Below, in pieces: positions 16,025-26,501 of a stretch of 64,000 nucleotides of DNA (position 1 is its first letter; the number at the start of each line of letters is the position of its first letter). Origin of the DNA: Bacteroidales bacterium. Its GTDB lineage: Bacteria > Bacteroidota > Bacteroidia > Bacteroidales > UBA932. The DNA lies in assembly GCA_029098505.1 (NCBI GenBank), contig JAQXOE010000010.1, positions 1-64,000 on the forward strand. The letters run 5' to 3'. The translations under genes were made by a program, and so were the position numbers. The notes below the pieces were generated by a model. It was not told where the DNA came from, made no database searches, and saw only the letters and a list, made by a program, of their open reading frames with translations.

Positions 16025-19000
16025 ATGTCAAAATCCATCAGAATTGCGCTGACTCTGATTTCAGCGCTGGTGTTTGTCCTATCCGCAAACGCCCAAGTGA
16101 CCACTTCTACCATCAGCGGTAGGATTACTGATGACGCCGGTGCAGTTGCAGGTGCTCCAATAGTTGCAACCTACAATCCAAGCGGCGTCATTTATTATGG
16201 CATCTCCGACAAGAACGGAGCATACCGTATCAACGGCGTTAATCCGGGCGGTCCGTACACCTTGACCGTTGATATGCTCGGATACCGTAGTATCACCATT
16301 ACCGAGGTATATGCTTCCCTCGCGGAGAACAATGTCATTGACTTTATACTTGAAGAAGAATCCATAGGCCTCGAGGCTGCGGTCTTCACTGCTGATGCCC
16401 TTGATTCGAAAATGAATATCTCACGTTCAGGTATCGGAACCTCCATCAGCTCTTCAAAAATGTCGTCAATTCCGACTGTCAGCCGCAGTATGAACGACAT
16501 TATGAAACTCACTCCACAGGCTTCGACCACCACTGCAGGCTTCGCTGTCGGCGGAGGCAATTACCGCGGCTCATCAGTGACCGTCGATGGAGCTGCTTTC
16601 AACAATGCTTTCGGTATCGGTTCCAATCTTCCTGCCGGCGGTTCGCCAATCTCACTTGACGCCATCGAGCAGATGAGCATCAATGTGACTCCTTTCGATG
16701 TGCGCCAGTCCGGTTTCCAGGGAGGTGCCATCAATGCCGTTACCAAGCAGGGTACCAACGAGTACCACGCTTCAGCCTACAATCACTACACTTCTGACAA
16801 GGTCAGGGGAGGTATGGTTGCCGGTGAGGAAATCAAGAATACCAAGATACTCAACAATACCATCGGCTTCACGGTTGGAGGCCCTATAGTCAAGAACAAA
16901 CTCTTCTTCTTCCTCAATGCAGAGTATACGATGGATGAGATTCCGGGCTCTTCATACATTGCCCGCGAAAATGCCGGCGCCCCTTGGGCATACTCTCCTG
17001 ACGGTCCGAAGAACGTAAACCGTCCTACCGTGGCCCAATTGTCAGAAATCTCATCTTTCCTTTCGAGCCAGTTCAACTACAGTCCGGGACGTTATCAGGG
17101 CTATTCGCTCAGCACCCCTGACTATAAGCTTCTTGCCCGTCTCGACTGGAACATCAATGCGAACAACAAGCTCAATGTGCGTTTCAGCAATACCCACAGC
17201 TACGGCTCGAACCCTCCTTCATCTTCGATGTCGCCTATAGGCGGAACAAACTCCAGCTACAAGAACATCAACGGCGACAAGGTCTATCTTAACCGCTATT
17301 CGGCAGGCCGTCAGTCGCAATATGCAATGTACTTTGAGTCAGCACGTTACTTCCAGGAGGCCAACTTCCTTTCACTTGCTGCCGAGCTCAATTCACGCAT
17401 CTTCGACTCCAGGGGGAACAATACTCTCCGCCTCACCTGGTCTCACCAGTATGAGCCGCGTTCATATGTGGGAGACTACTTCCCGACTGTGGATATCCTG
17501 AGCAATGAGGCTGTGAGCGGTTCTGACACATATGCGCACCTCACCACCTTCGGAGTGGACCCTTTCACCTATGGCAATCTCCGTGATGTCCAGACAGTTA
17601 TTGCTACCGATGAACTTTCCTATACTCTTGGAAAGCACAACCTCATCGCCGGTGCCCAGCTTGAATGGAACAAGGCTGTCAACGGCTTTATGCAGGGAGG
17701 CGCAGGCTGGTATATCTATGATTCTTGGCAGAGTTTTGTCGAGGATGTCACCAAGCCTTCAGCCAGCACCGGTCCTGTGGCGTTTATGATTACCCACGCC
17801 AATCTGGACGATCCGTCCAAGCAGACCTTCCCTGCATTCAATTATACCCAGGCCTCCCTCTATGCGCAGGACGAGCTCAATCTGAGCGACTACTTCAAAC
17901 TCACCGCAGGTCTCCGTTTCGAGCTGCCTTTCATCACCATCCCTACAGACAATAACAACAAGGAGTTCGCAAATCTCGGTTCACTTGAAAAGAACAAGGA
18001 CAAGTATGCCGGAAGCTCATTTGACGGTTTGCGCACCGATATGGTTCCTAAGGCTTCACTCAGCGTTTCTCCACGTATCGGCTTCAACTGGGACGTATTC
18101 AAGGACAGAAGCATCATAGTACGCGGAGGTACAGGAATTTTCACCGGCCGCATCCCTAACGTATGGCTTGTTTCGGCGATAGGAAACTCCAACTGTCTCC
18201 AGTACCAGTACATCAACAAGAATGTAGTGGGTTCGGGAGCCAATACCGCAGGCATACACTTCACCAACAACAGGGATGAGATTATCAAGCAGCTTTATTC
18301 CGGCAATGCTTTCCAGAAGCAGGACCTTGCTGCTCCTACCGCCACCACTATCATTGCCAATGACCTTAGGATGCCATCGTCCTGGAAGTCTTCGGCTGCC
18401 ATTGACCTTAACTTCCCTGAGGGCGTAAAAGCTTCATTCGAAGGCGTTTACAGCTATAATTTCAATGAAGTTTACGCTACGTCTCTGGGTTATAGGAAGG
18501 AGGGTACACTCGCAGCTCTTCCTGGAGAGCCTGGCTCACGCGACAAGTGGGTTGACGAAGGTATCGTGAACAGCACTGGCAGCAAGATGCACGGCTACTA
18601 TGTGCACAATGTGAAGGACCTCCACGGCCGTTATTATTCCCTCACCGCCCAGCTCAGCAAGGACTGGAACTGGGGCCTCAGCGTGATGGCAGCTTACACC
18701 CACTCTAACTCTCTCACCGCTTCTGACGGCAATGGAGACCAGATTTCAGAGTTTGCGAACATCTACACTATGAACGGCTGCAACTCGCCTGAACTCGGAT
18801 ACTCAAGCTATGTCACTCCGAACCGCGCTATTGCAAGCATCAGCTACACCATCAACGAGGGCCGTCACGCCGCTACCAAGCTCGGTCTCTTCTATGAGGG
18901 TTACAATATCGGTTACTACAGCTCTTATTCGTACTCAAGGATGTCCTATCTGATGAACAATGTCAGCGGTGCGGGCTCTGCGTCACAGCTCATTTATATC

Positions 19001-19462
19001 CCTACCGACGAAGAGGTGGACAAGATGCCTTTCGCTGTTCTCAAGACGGGAGCTGACAACAAGACCTACTGGGAGGCTGCTCCTCAGATGGCATCCGAGT
19101 ACAAGGACTTCCTCGGAAGTGACAAGTATCTCAAGAACCACAGGGGCGAGTATATGAAGAGAAATGCCATATCTGCTCCTTGGCTCAACAGATTCAACCT
19201 CAAGCTCGCTGAGGAGTTCTATTTCAATATTGCCGGGAAGAAGCACACTCTCGAGCTTTCTGCCGATATCAGCAATCTTGGCAATCTCCTCAATGACAAT
19301 TGGGGTGTTTACAAGCAGATCAGCACCACCTCCATCCTCAGCTACCAGACCGATGCTACCGAAAAGGTCAGCAAGTACACCTTCACCAGACCAGAGTGGA
19401 GAAATCTCACCAATCTGGCTTCGACCTGGTCGGCGCTTTTCAGCGTCCGCTACAGCTTCTAG
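16025..19462 (+). CDS. Oar-like TonB-dependent outer-membrane receptor, paralog 1
   Basis: The 1145-residue protein has a signal peptide (ending SANAQ), a carboxypeptidase-regulatory-like Ig domain at about residues 27-110 (TISGRITDDAGAVAGAPIVATY, GGPYTLTVDMLGY), a TonB plug at about 115-235 (TVDGAAFNNAFGIGSNLPAGGSPISLDAIEQMSI, DVRQSGFQGGAINAVTKQGTNEYH) and a large beta-barrel ending in FSVRYSF. The pattern is that of Oar-type proteins rather than SusC: no VVVGYG motif is present and no SusD follows. It is followed by two related genes. Substrate is unknown; large cargo such as peptides or nucleic acid fragments is possible. Confidence 0.85.
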   Translation: MSKSIRIALTLISALVFVLSANAQVTTSTISGRITDDAGAVAGAPIVATYNPSGVIYYGISDKNGAYRINGVNPGGPYTLTVDMLGYRSITITEVYASLAENNVIDFILEEESIGLEAAVFTADALDSKMNISRSGIGTSISSSKMSSIPTVSRSMNDIMKLTPQASTTTAGFAVGGGNYRGSSVTVDGAAFNNAFGIGSNLPAGGSPISLDAIEQMSINVTPFDVRQSGFQGGAINAVTKQGTNEYHASAYNHYTSDKVRGGMVAGEEIKNTKILNNTIGFTVGGPIVKNKLFFFLNAEYTMDEIPGSSYIARENAGAPWAYSPDGPKNVNRPTVAQLSEISSFLSSQFNYSPGRYQGYSLSTPDYKLLARLDWNINANNKLNVRFSNTHSYGSNPPSSSMSPIGGTNSSYKNINGDKVYLNRYSAGRQSQYAMYFESARYFQEANFLSLAAELNSRIFDSRGNNTLRLTWSHQYEPRSYVGDYFPTVDILSNEAVSGSDTYAHLTTFGVDPFTYGNLRDVQTVIATDELSYTLGKHNLIAGAQLEWNKAVNGFMQGGAGWYIYDSWQSFVEDVTKPSASTGPVAFMITHANLDDPSKQTFPAFNYTQASLYAQDELNLSDYFKLTAGLRFELPFITIPTDNNNKEFANLGSLEKNKDKYAGSSFDGLRTDMVPKASLSVSPRIGFNWDVFKDRSIIVRGGTGIFTGRIPNVWLVSAIGNSNCLQYQYINKNVVGSGANTAGIHFTNNRDEIIKQLYSGNAFQKQDLAAPTATTIIANDLRMPSSWKSSAAIDLNFPEGVKASFEGVYSYNFNEVYATSLGYRKEGTLAALPGEPGSRDKWVDEGIVNSTGSKMHGYYVHNVKDLHGRYYSLTAQLSKDWNWGLSVMAAYTHSNSLTASDGNGDQISEFANIYTMNGCNSPELGYSSYVTPNRAIASISYTINEGRHAATKLGLFYEGYNIGYYSSYSYSRMSYLMNNVSGAGSASQLIYIPTDEEVDKMPFAVLKTGADNKTYWEAAPQMASEYKDFLGSDKYLKNHRGEYMKRNAISAPWLNRFNLKLAEEFYFNIAGKKHTLELSADISNLGNLLNDNWGVYKQISTTSILSYQTDATEKVSKYTFTRPEWRNLTNLASTWSALFSVRYSF

Positions 19463-19482
19463 CCGGAAAGGCAAGGTCTTTC

Positions 19483-19517
19483 AGAAGGGTGACATCCGTG
19501 CCACCCTTCTTTTTTTT
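19483..19517 (+). terminator. Intrinsic terminator after Oar-like paralog 1
   Basis: A 9-bp stem AGAAGGGTG/CACCCTTCT with a 10-base loop is followed by a run of T. It separates the first receptor gene from the second, which has its own promoter. Confidence 0.85.
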
Positions 19518-19545
19518 ATAAAAAAAGAGACTGACAGGCAATTCC

Positions 19546-19577
19546 TTTGGAAAGAAGTCGGATTAGTGCTATTTTTG
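19546..19577 (+). promoter_or_regulatory. Promoter of Oar-like paralog 2
   Basis: TTTG (19546-19549), 20 bases, TATTTTTG (19570-19577). It matches both Bacteroidetes promoter boxes with consensus spacing and lies 38 bases before the ATG. Confidence 0.7.
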
Positions 19578-19615
19578 TTCTTTATAATACACTTATGTTT
19601 TTTAATTTTTAACTT

Positions 19616-22600
19616 ATGTCCAATTCATTTAAAAGATTTTTGACCTCGTGCGCCGTTCTCTTTATGGGAATTATGGCTTTCGCGCAGGGAACAACTTCTT
19701 CAATGACCGGTGCCATAACAGACAGCAACGGTGACGCCATCGTCGGCGCTGTCGTTGTAGCTGTTCACACACCGTCAGGCTCCCAGTATCACGGCATTGC
19801 CGGAAACAACGGTTACTATACCATCAACGGTATGCGTCCAGGCGGCCCTTATGTCGTTACTGTGTCAACCCTTGGCTACAAGAGCGTAAGATTCGAGAAT
19901 CTTACTCTTAAACTTGGCGAAACTTCCAATCTCGATGCATATCTCGAGGAGGATACCCAGATGCTCAATGAGGTTGTAGTCGTAGCTGATGCCGCTTCAC
20001 GTTTCACAACCGAGAAAACAGGCGCATCAGTCAATGTTTCTAACCAGGATATGATGAATGTGCCAAACGTAAGCCGCAGCATTTCAGCGATTACCAAGCT
20101 TTCACCATATGCAAACGGTATGAGCTTCGCAGGAGGTGACGGCCGTTCAACCAACTTCACAGTTGACGGTGCGAACCTGAACAACAACTTCGGTCTTTCA
20201 TCAAGCCTCCCTGGTGGCGGTACCCCTATCTCGCTTGACGCTCTCGAGGAGATGCAGATTGTAGTCGCTCCTTATGACGTACGTCAGAGCAACTTCGTAG
20301 GCGGTGGTATCAATGCCATCACCAAGTCAGGTACCAACTCATTCCAGGGCACTGCCTATACTTATTATGCTGACGAGAACTTCCGTGGCAACAAGATCAA
20401 CGGTGAGGATCTCGGCGAGCGCAAGATGGAGCAGGACAAGACCTTCGGTTTCACCCTCGGCGGACCTATCATCAAGGACAAGCTCTTCTTCTTCGTAAAC
20501 TTCGAGACACAGAAGAAGCCTAAGCAGGTAATCGAGTATCAGCCTTCTAAAGACAAGCAGGCAGTGCTTGAGAAGATCAGCCAGAAGCTCCAGAAGGATT
20601 ATGGCTACAATCCTGGTTCATATACAGATTTCCCTGGCGGAACAGACAATATGAAGATTCTTGCCCGCCTCGACTGGAATATCTCAGACGACCACAAGCT
20701 CAGCTTGCGCTTCAACAAGACCAACAACCAGTACTGGTATGCTCCAAACGGAAACTCTTGCGATGACAACTTCCGCAACAAGGGTTTCAACCGTTCAAGT
20801 GAGGTCTCTCATCCTTTCTCAAGCAATATGTACTCACAGATGAGCAACGTAATGTCGTTCGCAGGTGAGCTCAACAGCCGCTTCGGCTCGAAGATTGCCA
20901 ACCGCCTCCTCGCTACTTACACCAACATCAACGACCAGCGCGGCAGCAACTCCGATATCTTCCCTCATATCGACATTATGACCGACGGTGACTACTCAAG
21001 CGGAAACTTCATTCCTTACACCTCTCTCGGTTACGAGCTCTTCACTTACAACAACGGTGTGCTCAACAAGAATCTCCAGATTCAGGATGACCTTAGCTTC
21101 TATCTTGACAATCACACAGTTACAGCAGGTTTGAGATTCGAGATGATGGATGCGCTCAACTCTTATATGAGAAACGGAACCGGTTACTACCGTTATGCAA
21201 GTGCCGAGGATTTCCTCAATGGCGCCCTTCCTCTCTCATTCTGTCTCACTTACGGTTATGCCGGAAATGAGAATCCTGCAGGTGAGGTTAAGTACAATCA
21301 GTACGCAGCATATGCTCAGGACGAGTGGAAGCCTGTACGTAACTTCAAGCTCAGCTATGGAGTACGTGCCGAGCTCATTTCCTTCGACAACTCTGCTATT
21401 GTGACCAATCCTAACATCCTCGCTATCGACTACAACGGCAGACATATTGACACAGGCGCTTGGCCTACCAGCCGTGTGCAGCTCTCTCCTCGCGTAGGTT
21501 TCAACTGGGATGTCAATTCTGACAAGAGCCTCATCGTACGTGGCGGTCTCGGTCTCTTCCAGGGCCGTCTCCCTCTCGTATTCTTCACCAATATGCCTCA
21601 GTACTCAGGTATGATTCAGGGTGGATATACCGCTTCAGCCCAGATCAAGGACGGCAAGCTTGTTTACTCTGATGACGTTAGGGCAGCTCTTGAGAAGCTC
21701 ACCGCAGGCGGCAAGTTTATGACAGATGTCAGTGAGATCGTCAAGACCCTCAACCTCCCAACTTCTCCTACCGCTGAAAGTGCTGGTTACGGTTCACAGA
21801 GCTATATCAGTGGTGTTGACCCTGATTTCCGTATGCCTCAGCAGTTCAAGACTTCTTTGGCAGTTGACTGGAAACTTCCTGTAAACTTCCCTCTCACTGT
21901 TACTGCAGAGGGTATGTACAACAAGACCATCTGGGGTATTATGATGGAGGACTGGGCTCTTGACAACAACAGCGCAAATCTCAAGTACTTCAATGGCCCT
22001 GACAAGCGTGTGATGAACATCAACGACAGCAAGATTGACAATAGAAATGCATATGTAATGACCAATACCCGCAAGGGCTATGGCTACTCTGCAAACCTCA
22101 GCGTTAATGCTGAGCCTGTCAGAAACCTCCGTTTGATGGCTGCATATACCTATACCGAGTCAAAGGAGCTTTCAGGTATGCCTGGCTCTGCTGCAAACTC
22201 TGTATTTACAGGTCTTCCAACAGTGAACGGTGCCAATATGACTGACCTTCAGAGAAGCCAGTATGTTGTTCCTCACAAGCTTATGGGTAGCGTGAACTAC
22301 ACCATCCCTTCAATTAACCTCCACCTCAACCTCTACTACTCAGGTTCATCTGCTCAGGGTAACAGCTATATCTACTCTAACGATATCAACGGCGACAGAA
22401 ACGCCACCGATCTTATCTACATCCCTGCTTCTAAGAACGAGATCAACTTCAAGACTGAAGCTGATGCAGATGCATTCTGGCAGTTCGTTGAGGCTGACAA
22501 GTACCTCAGCAGCCACAAGGGCCAGTACGCAGAGGCATATGCAGCACGTTCTCCTTGGTATCACAGATTCGATTTCAGCGTTTCTAAGGATTTCAACTTT

Positions 22601-22885
22601 ACCATCGCAGGAAAGACTCACGGATTCCAGCTCAGCGCTTCAATCGACAATATCGGCAACCTCCTCAACTCAAAGTGGGGTACTCGCAAGATGTCTGCAT
22701 ACCAGACTTCTCTTAACGGAACCATTGCCCCTCTCAAGTATGAGGGCGTGAATGCGAACAACGAGCCTGTATTCTCTATGAACAAGGCAGCTGATGTGCT
22801 TCCTGTTCAGAACTATATCAAGACCTATATCAATTCTTCAGAGTGCTGGCATGCACTTATCGGAATCAAGTACTTCTTCAAGTAG
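19616..22885 (+). CDS. Oar-like TonB-dependent outer-membrane receptor, paralog 2
   Basis: The 1089-residue product has the same plan as paralog 1: signal peptide (MAFAQ), Ig-like regulatory domain (SMTGAITDSNGDAIVGAVVVAV), plug (TVDGANLNNNFGLSSSLPGGGTPISLDALEEMQIVVAPYDVRQSNFVGGG), barrel ending in IGIKYFFK. Its first bases (ATGTCCAATTCATTTAAA) are identical to those of paralog 3, suggesting duplication or gene conversion at the signal-peptide end. Codon choice is strongly biased (CTC for Leu, CCT for Pro, as in the ribosomal protein genes here), which suggests high expression. It has its own promoter and terminator, so the three receptors can be expressed separately. Confidence 0.85.
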   Translation: MSNSFKRFLTSCAVLFMGIMAFAQGTTSSMTGAITDSNGDAIVGAVVVAVHTPSGSQYHGIAGNNGYYTINGMRPGGPYVVTVSTLGYKSVRFENLTLKLGETSNLDAYLEEDTQMLNEVVVVADAASRFTTEKTGASVNVSNQDMMNVPNVSRSISAITKLSPYANGMSFAGGDGRSTNFTVDGANLNNNFGLSSSLPGGGTPISLDALEEMQIVVAPYDVRQSNFVGGGINAITKSGTNSFQGTAYTYYADENFRGNKINGEDLGERKMEQDKTFGFTLGGPIIKDKLFFFVNFETQKKPKQVIEYQPSKDKQAVLEKISQKLQKDYGYNPGSYTDFPGGTDNMKILARLDWNISDDHKLSLRFNKTNNQYWYAPNGNSCDDNFRNKGFNRSSEVSHPFSSNMYSQMSNVMSFAGELNSRFGSKIANRLLATYTNINDQRGSNSDIFPHIDIMTDGDYSSGNFIPYTSLGYELFTYNNGVLNKNLQIQDDLSFYLDNHTVTAGLRFEMMDALNSYMRNGTGYYRYASAEDFLNGALPLSFCLTYGYAGNENPAGEVKYNQYAAYAQDEWKPVRNFKLSYGVRAELISFDNSAIVTNPNILAIDYNGRHIDTGAWPTSRVQLSPRVGFNWDVNSDKSLIVRGGLGLFQGRLPLVFFTNMPQYSGMIQGGYTASAQIKDGKLVYSDDVRAALEKLTAGGKFMTDVSEIVKTLNLPTSPTAESAGYGSQSYISGVDPDFRMPQQFKTSLAVDWKLPVNFPLTVTAEGMYNKTIWGIMMEDWALDNNSANLKYFNGPDKRVMNINDSKIDNRNAYVMTNTRKGYGYSANLSVNAEPVRNLRLMAAYTYTESKELSGMPGSAANSVFTGLPTVNGANMTDLQRSQYVVPHKLMGSVNYTIPSINLHLNLYYSGSSAQGNSYIYSNDINGDRNATDLIYIPASKNEINFKTEADADAFWQFVEADKYLSSHKGQYAEAYAARSPWYHRFDFSVSKDFNFTIAGKTHGFQLSASIDNIGNLLNSKWGTRKMSAYQTSLNGTIAPLKYEGVNANNEPVFSMNKAADVLPVQNYIKTYINSSECWHALIGIKYFFK

Positions 22886-22905
22886 TCCTTGATACATAGT
22901 TTTTC

Positions 22906-22948
22906 AAGAGGGGCGATCAATAAGCGATTATTGGTCGCCTCTTTTTTT
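22906..22948 (+). terminator. Intrinsic terminator after Oar-like paralog 2
   Basis: GAGGGGCGATCAAT / ATTGGTCGCCTC forms a long stem with small mismatches, followed by TTTTTTT. Confidence 0.8.
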
Positions 22949-22980
22949 GTTATATCTGTCTTATTTAGTCGAAAAAGTGC

Positions 22981-22988
22981 TACATTTG
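22981..22988 (+). promoter_or_regulatory. -7 box upstream of Oar-like paralog 3
   Basis: TACATTTG matches TAnnTTTG, 49 bases before the ATG. No clear -33 TTTG at 19-21 bases was found. Confidence 0.5.
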
Positions 22989-23037
22989 TAAGTTTTATAA
23001 ACGCACACACACATTACATATCATACAATTAACAATT

Positions 23038-26000
23038 ATGTCCAATTCATTTAAACGAGTTCTGGCTTCGTTCGCTATTCTCCTTTCTGGAATCATAGCG
23101 TTCGCACAGGTCACTACATCTTCAATGAGCGGTAAGGTCACCGATGCCAACGGTCCGGTTATCGGTGTCGTTGTAACCGCAGTCTATGAGCCGACAGGTT
23201 CACAGTTCTACGCAGTGACAGGCAATGACGGTAGCTACCGTATCAACAACATCACTGCCGGCGGACCTTACAAGGTCTCTTTCACATCCCTTGGCTACAA
23301 TGATTTCAGCTATACCGGAGTAACCGCTCCGCTTGCTGACAACGTTGTCCTGGATGCTGTCATTACCGAGCAGTCAATGGCTCTCGAGGGAACCACAGTG
23401 GTTGCCGAAAGAAAGATTACCAACATGAGCTCCGACAGAGCTGGTACTATGACTGTCCTTTCAACCAAGGACATTATGAATGTGCCTACCACTTCGAGAA
23501 GCCTCAATGCCCTTATCAAGCAGACTCCTCAGGCTACCGTCTCAGGATCAAACGCTTATATCGGCGGTGGCAATCACCGTGATTCATATGTCACCATCGA
23601 CGGTGCTGCTTTCAACAATGCATTCGGTATCGGCTCCAACCTCCCTGCGGGCGGTTCACCTATCTCAATGGATGCCCTCGAGCAGATGTCCATCTCAGTG
23701 ACTCCGTTCGACGTACGTCAGTCAGGTTTCACCGGCGGCGGTATCAGTGCCACCACCAAGTCGGGTACCAACACCGTGAAGGGTTCGGTGTACGGTTACT
23801 ACCGCAATCAGGATATGAGAGGCTACAGAGTCGGTGTCGATGACTACAGGGGCCGCTATATCGACAAGTCCCTTCTCGAGAGCAAGACCGATTCACGCTA
23901 CTTTATGTACGGCGCTACAGTCGGCGGACCTATCATCAAGAACAAGCTCTTCCTCTTCCTCAACCTTGAGGCTGACAGAAGCATCTCTCCTGGTCCTACC
24001 ACACTTCTTGCCAACGGTACCATTGACGCCAACGGCCAGATTGTGCCGGGCGACAAGGTTTATGAGTCAGGAAACAACGTTGCACGTCCTAACGCCGTTG
24101 TCCTCGACGCCCTTTCAAAGTACCTCAACGACGAGTACGGCTACAATCCGGGTATGGTAAGAGGTTACAACACCGAGACCCCTTCACTCAAGATTCTCGC
24201 ACGTCTCGACTGGAACATCAACAACAACCACAAGATGAACCTGCGCTACTCCCTGACCAACTCAAAGTACGCAAGCTCTCCTTCATCTTCAGTCGGCGGT
24301 CTTGACCACGATCCTACTTCAAACTCAAACAGAACAAGCCGTTACGCTGCATACTTCCAGAATGCTCGCTACTATCAGGAGCAGAACTTCTACTCATTCG
24401 CAGGTGAGCTCAATTCACGCTTCCTTGACGGTTCACTCAACAACGTGTTCCGCGTAGCATACTCTCACCAGTTCGAGCCTCGCTCAGTAGAGGGCGGTTA
24501 CTTCCCATTCGTGGACATCATCGTAAACGGTGAAGGCGGCAAGGCTTATGACTACACCTCATTCGGTTACGAGCCATTCTCTTACGGTAACCTCCGTGAC
24601 GTGAACACCACCACCATCACAGACGAGCTTACCTGGAATGTCGGCAAGCACACCATCCTCGCCGGTGCACAGTATGAGATTGACATCACCAAGAACGGTT
24701 TCCAGCGCTTCGGTGCAGGTTACTATGAGTTCGATTTCGATTCAGAGCAGGCTCTCTATGATGCCATCAAGGCAGGAACAGTATTCGACAAACCTGTTCA
24801 GTTCGCCATTACCCACGGCAACAACAAGACCTTTGCTCAGGAGTATCCTCACTTCACCTTCGGACAGGCTTCAGCATACATCCAGGACCAGATCAACGTG
24901 AGCAACAACTTCAAGCTCACAGCCGGTGTGCGCTTCGAAATGCCTAACTATCCTTCTCTCGAGGACAACTACAACGAGAGAGTCGTAGCAGCTACCTTCG
25001 CACCTTCAGTAAGCAATCCTGAGGGCAAGTACGATACCAGAAACCTTCCTAAGACCAGACTTTCAGTTTCTCCAAGAATCGGTTTCAACTGGGATCTTGC
25101 TGGTGACAGAAAGTATGTCCTCCGTGGAGGTACCGGTGTGTTCGTGGGACGTATCCCATTCGTTTGGATTGTAGCTCAGTCGGGTGACGCCGGTGTTCTC
25201 CAGACCACCTACACCACTACCCAGAACATCCCTGCGATCTCATCTGACCGCAATGCAATCCTCAACCAGATTTATCCTGGCGGATTCACTCCTGAGGCTG
25301 CAGGTTTGAACATTTCTTCAATCTCGCTTATGGATCCTGAGCTTCGCAACCCTAGCTCTTGGAAGTCATCACTCGCATTCGATGCAGTTCTTCCTGGAGA
25401 CTTCAAGGCAAGCATCGAGGCTACCTACAAGAAGGACATCAACCCTGTTACTGTAAAGAACATCGGTCTCAATGCTCCTACCACCCTCGCAGAGGCTCAG
25501 TACGTAGCTGCACGTCCTTACTACAACAACGGTTACAGAGACAGCCAGATTACTTCTGCATATCTCGTATATAACGTTACCAACCCTAAACTTTGGGGTG
25601 ACTACTTCTCACTCACTACCAGCCTCGAAAAGAGCTTCCCATTCGGAATCAACGCGAGAGTGGCCTACACCTATGCAAACTCCAAGGTTATCAACAACGG
25701 TGTCGGCGACCAGGTTTACTCAGTATGGAACGGTCTTACCAGCGTAAGAGGCGGTAACAATGCAGAGCTCGGCTATGCTTCATTCGTGAACCCTCACAGA
25801 ATCATCGCCAACGTCAACTGGAGCAGGGATTATGCAAAGCACTTCGGTACCAACATCTCCCTTGCTTATTACGGTGGCATCAGCAGCAGAACCCATATGA
25901 CCTATAACGGCAACATTCTCGGAGACGGCTCAAGCCTCTCGAACCTCATCGATATCCCTACCTATGAGGATCTCTATGGAAATGTTGACGGCAATGGTGC

Positions 26001-26490
26001 CGCTTACGGAAACGGTAACTGGACCTTCATGGAGAGCACCTACACAGAGAATGGTGAGAAGAAGACCTACACTGCTGAAATGCAGGCTCAGGACCTCGAT
26101 AACTATATCAATCAGAACAAGTACCTCAGAACTCATAGAGGACAGGTTATGGAGCGCTATGGTATGATGGGCAAGTGGCACAACACTGTTGACCTCAAGA
26201 TCGAGCAGAACTTCTACTTCTACACCGGTGCAAACCACAAGAAGCACACTCTCCAGGTCGGAGCTGACATTTCCAACTTTGGAAACCTCCTGAACCCATA
26301 CTGGGGCAACGGTATCTCTACCTCAGGTACAGGTATGCTCAAGCTCACAAATCCTAAGGATGTCTACACAGAAGGCGCAAAGCCGGTATTCCAGGTGCAG
26401 ACAAACAACGGAGAAAGGTATGAGCATATGTATTACACATCAATCAGCTCAGGTTGGTCTGCTATCCTCAGCGTCCGTTACACCTTCTAA
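23038..26490 (+). CDS. Oar-like TonB-dependent outer-membrane receptor, paralog 3
   Basis: The 1150-residue receptor is built like its two neighbours: signal peptide (IIAFAQ), regulatory Ig domain (SMSGKVTDANGPVIGVVVTAVYEP), plug (TIDGAAFNNAFGIGSNLPAGGSPISMDALEQMSISVTPFDVRQSGFTGGG) and barrel ending in ILSVRYTF. The plug is closest to paralog 1, while the first residues (MSNSFKR) match paralog 2, so it looks like a mosaic. Strong codon bias again suggests high expression. Unlike the other two, no terminator follows: the OB-fold lipoprotein gene starts 11 bp later, so the two form one operon and probably one surface complex. Confidence 0.85.
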   Translation: MSNSFKRVLASFAILLSGIIAFAQVTTSSMSGKVTDANGPVIGVVVTAVYEPTGSQFYAVTGNDGSYRINNITAGGPYKVSFTSLGYNDFSYTGVTAPLADNVVLDAVITEQSMALEGTTVVAERKITNMSSDRAGTMTVLSTKDIMNVPTTSRSLNALIKQTPQATVSGSNAYIGGGNHRDSYVTIDGAAFNNAFGIGSNLPAGGSPISMDALEQMSISVTPFDVRQSGFTGGGISATTKSGTNTVKGSVYGYYRNQDMRGYRVGVDDYRGRYIDKSLLESKTDSRYFMYGATVGGPIIKNKLFLFLNLEADRSISPGPTTLLANGTIDANGQIVPGDKVYESGNNVARPNAVVLDALSKYLNDEYGYNPGMVRGYNTETPSLKILARLDWNINNNHKMNLRYSLTNSKYASSPSSSVGGLDHDPTSNSNRTSRYAAYFQNARYYQEQNFYSFAGELNSRFLDGSLNNVFRVAYSHQFEPRSVEGGYFPFVDIIVNGEGGKAYDYTSFGYEPFSYGNLRDVNTTTITDELTWNVGKHTILAGAQYEIDITKNGFQRFGAGYYEFDFDSEQALYDAIKAGTVFDKPVQFAITHGNNKTFAQEYPHFTFGQASAYIQDQINVSNNFKLTAGVRFEMPNYPSLEDNYNERVVAATFAPSVSNPEGKYDTRNLPKTRLSVSPRIGFNWDLAGDRKYVLRGGTGVFVGRIPFVWIVAQSGDAGVLQTTYTTTQNIPAISSDRNAILNQIYPGGFTPEAAGLNISSISLMDPELRNPSSWKSSLAFDAVLPGDFKASIEATYKKDINPVTVKNIGLNAPTTLAEAQYVAARPYYNNGYRDSQITSAYLVYNVTNPKLWGDYFSLTTSLEKSFPFGINARVAYTYANSKVINNGVGDQVYSVWNGLTSVRGGNNAELGYASFVNPHRIIANVNWSRDYAKHFGTNISLAYYGGISSRTHMTYNGNILGDGSSLSNLIDIPTYEDLYGNVDGNGAAYGNGNWTFMESTYTENGEKKTYTAEMQAQDLDNYINQNKYLRTHRGQVMERYGMMGKWHNTVDLKIEQNFYFYTGANHKKHTLQVGADISNFGNLLNPYWGNGISTSGTGMLKLTNPKDVYTEGAKPVFQVQTNNGERYEHMYYTSISSGWSAILSVRYTF

Positions 26491-26501
26491 TTTGAATCAC
26501 A

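Noticed and set aside
16025-26490. SusC assignment for the three large receptors
   Set aside because: They lack the VVVGYG TonB-box and the LKDASA plug motif and have no SusD partners; their plug sequence fits the Oar-like group better.
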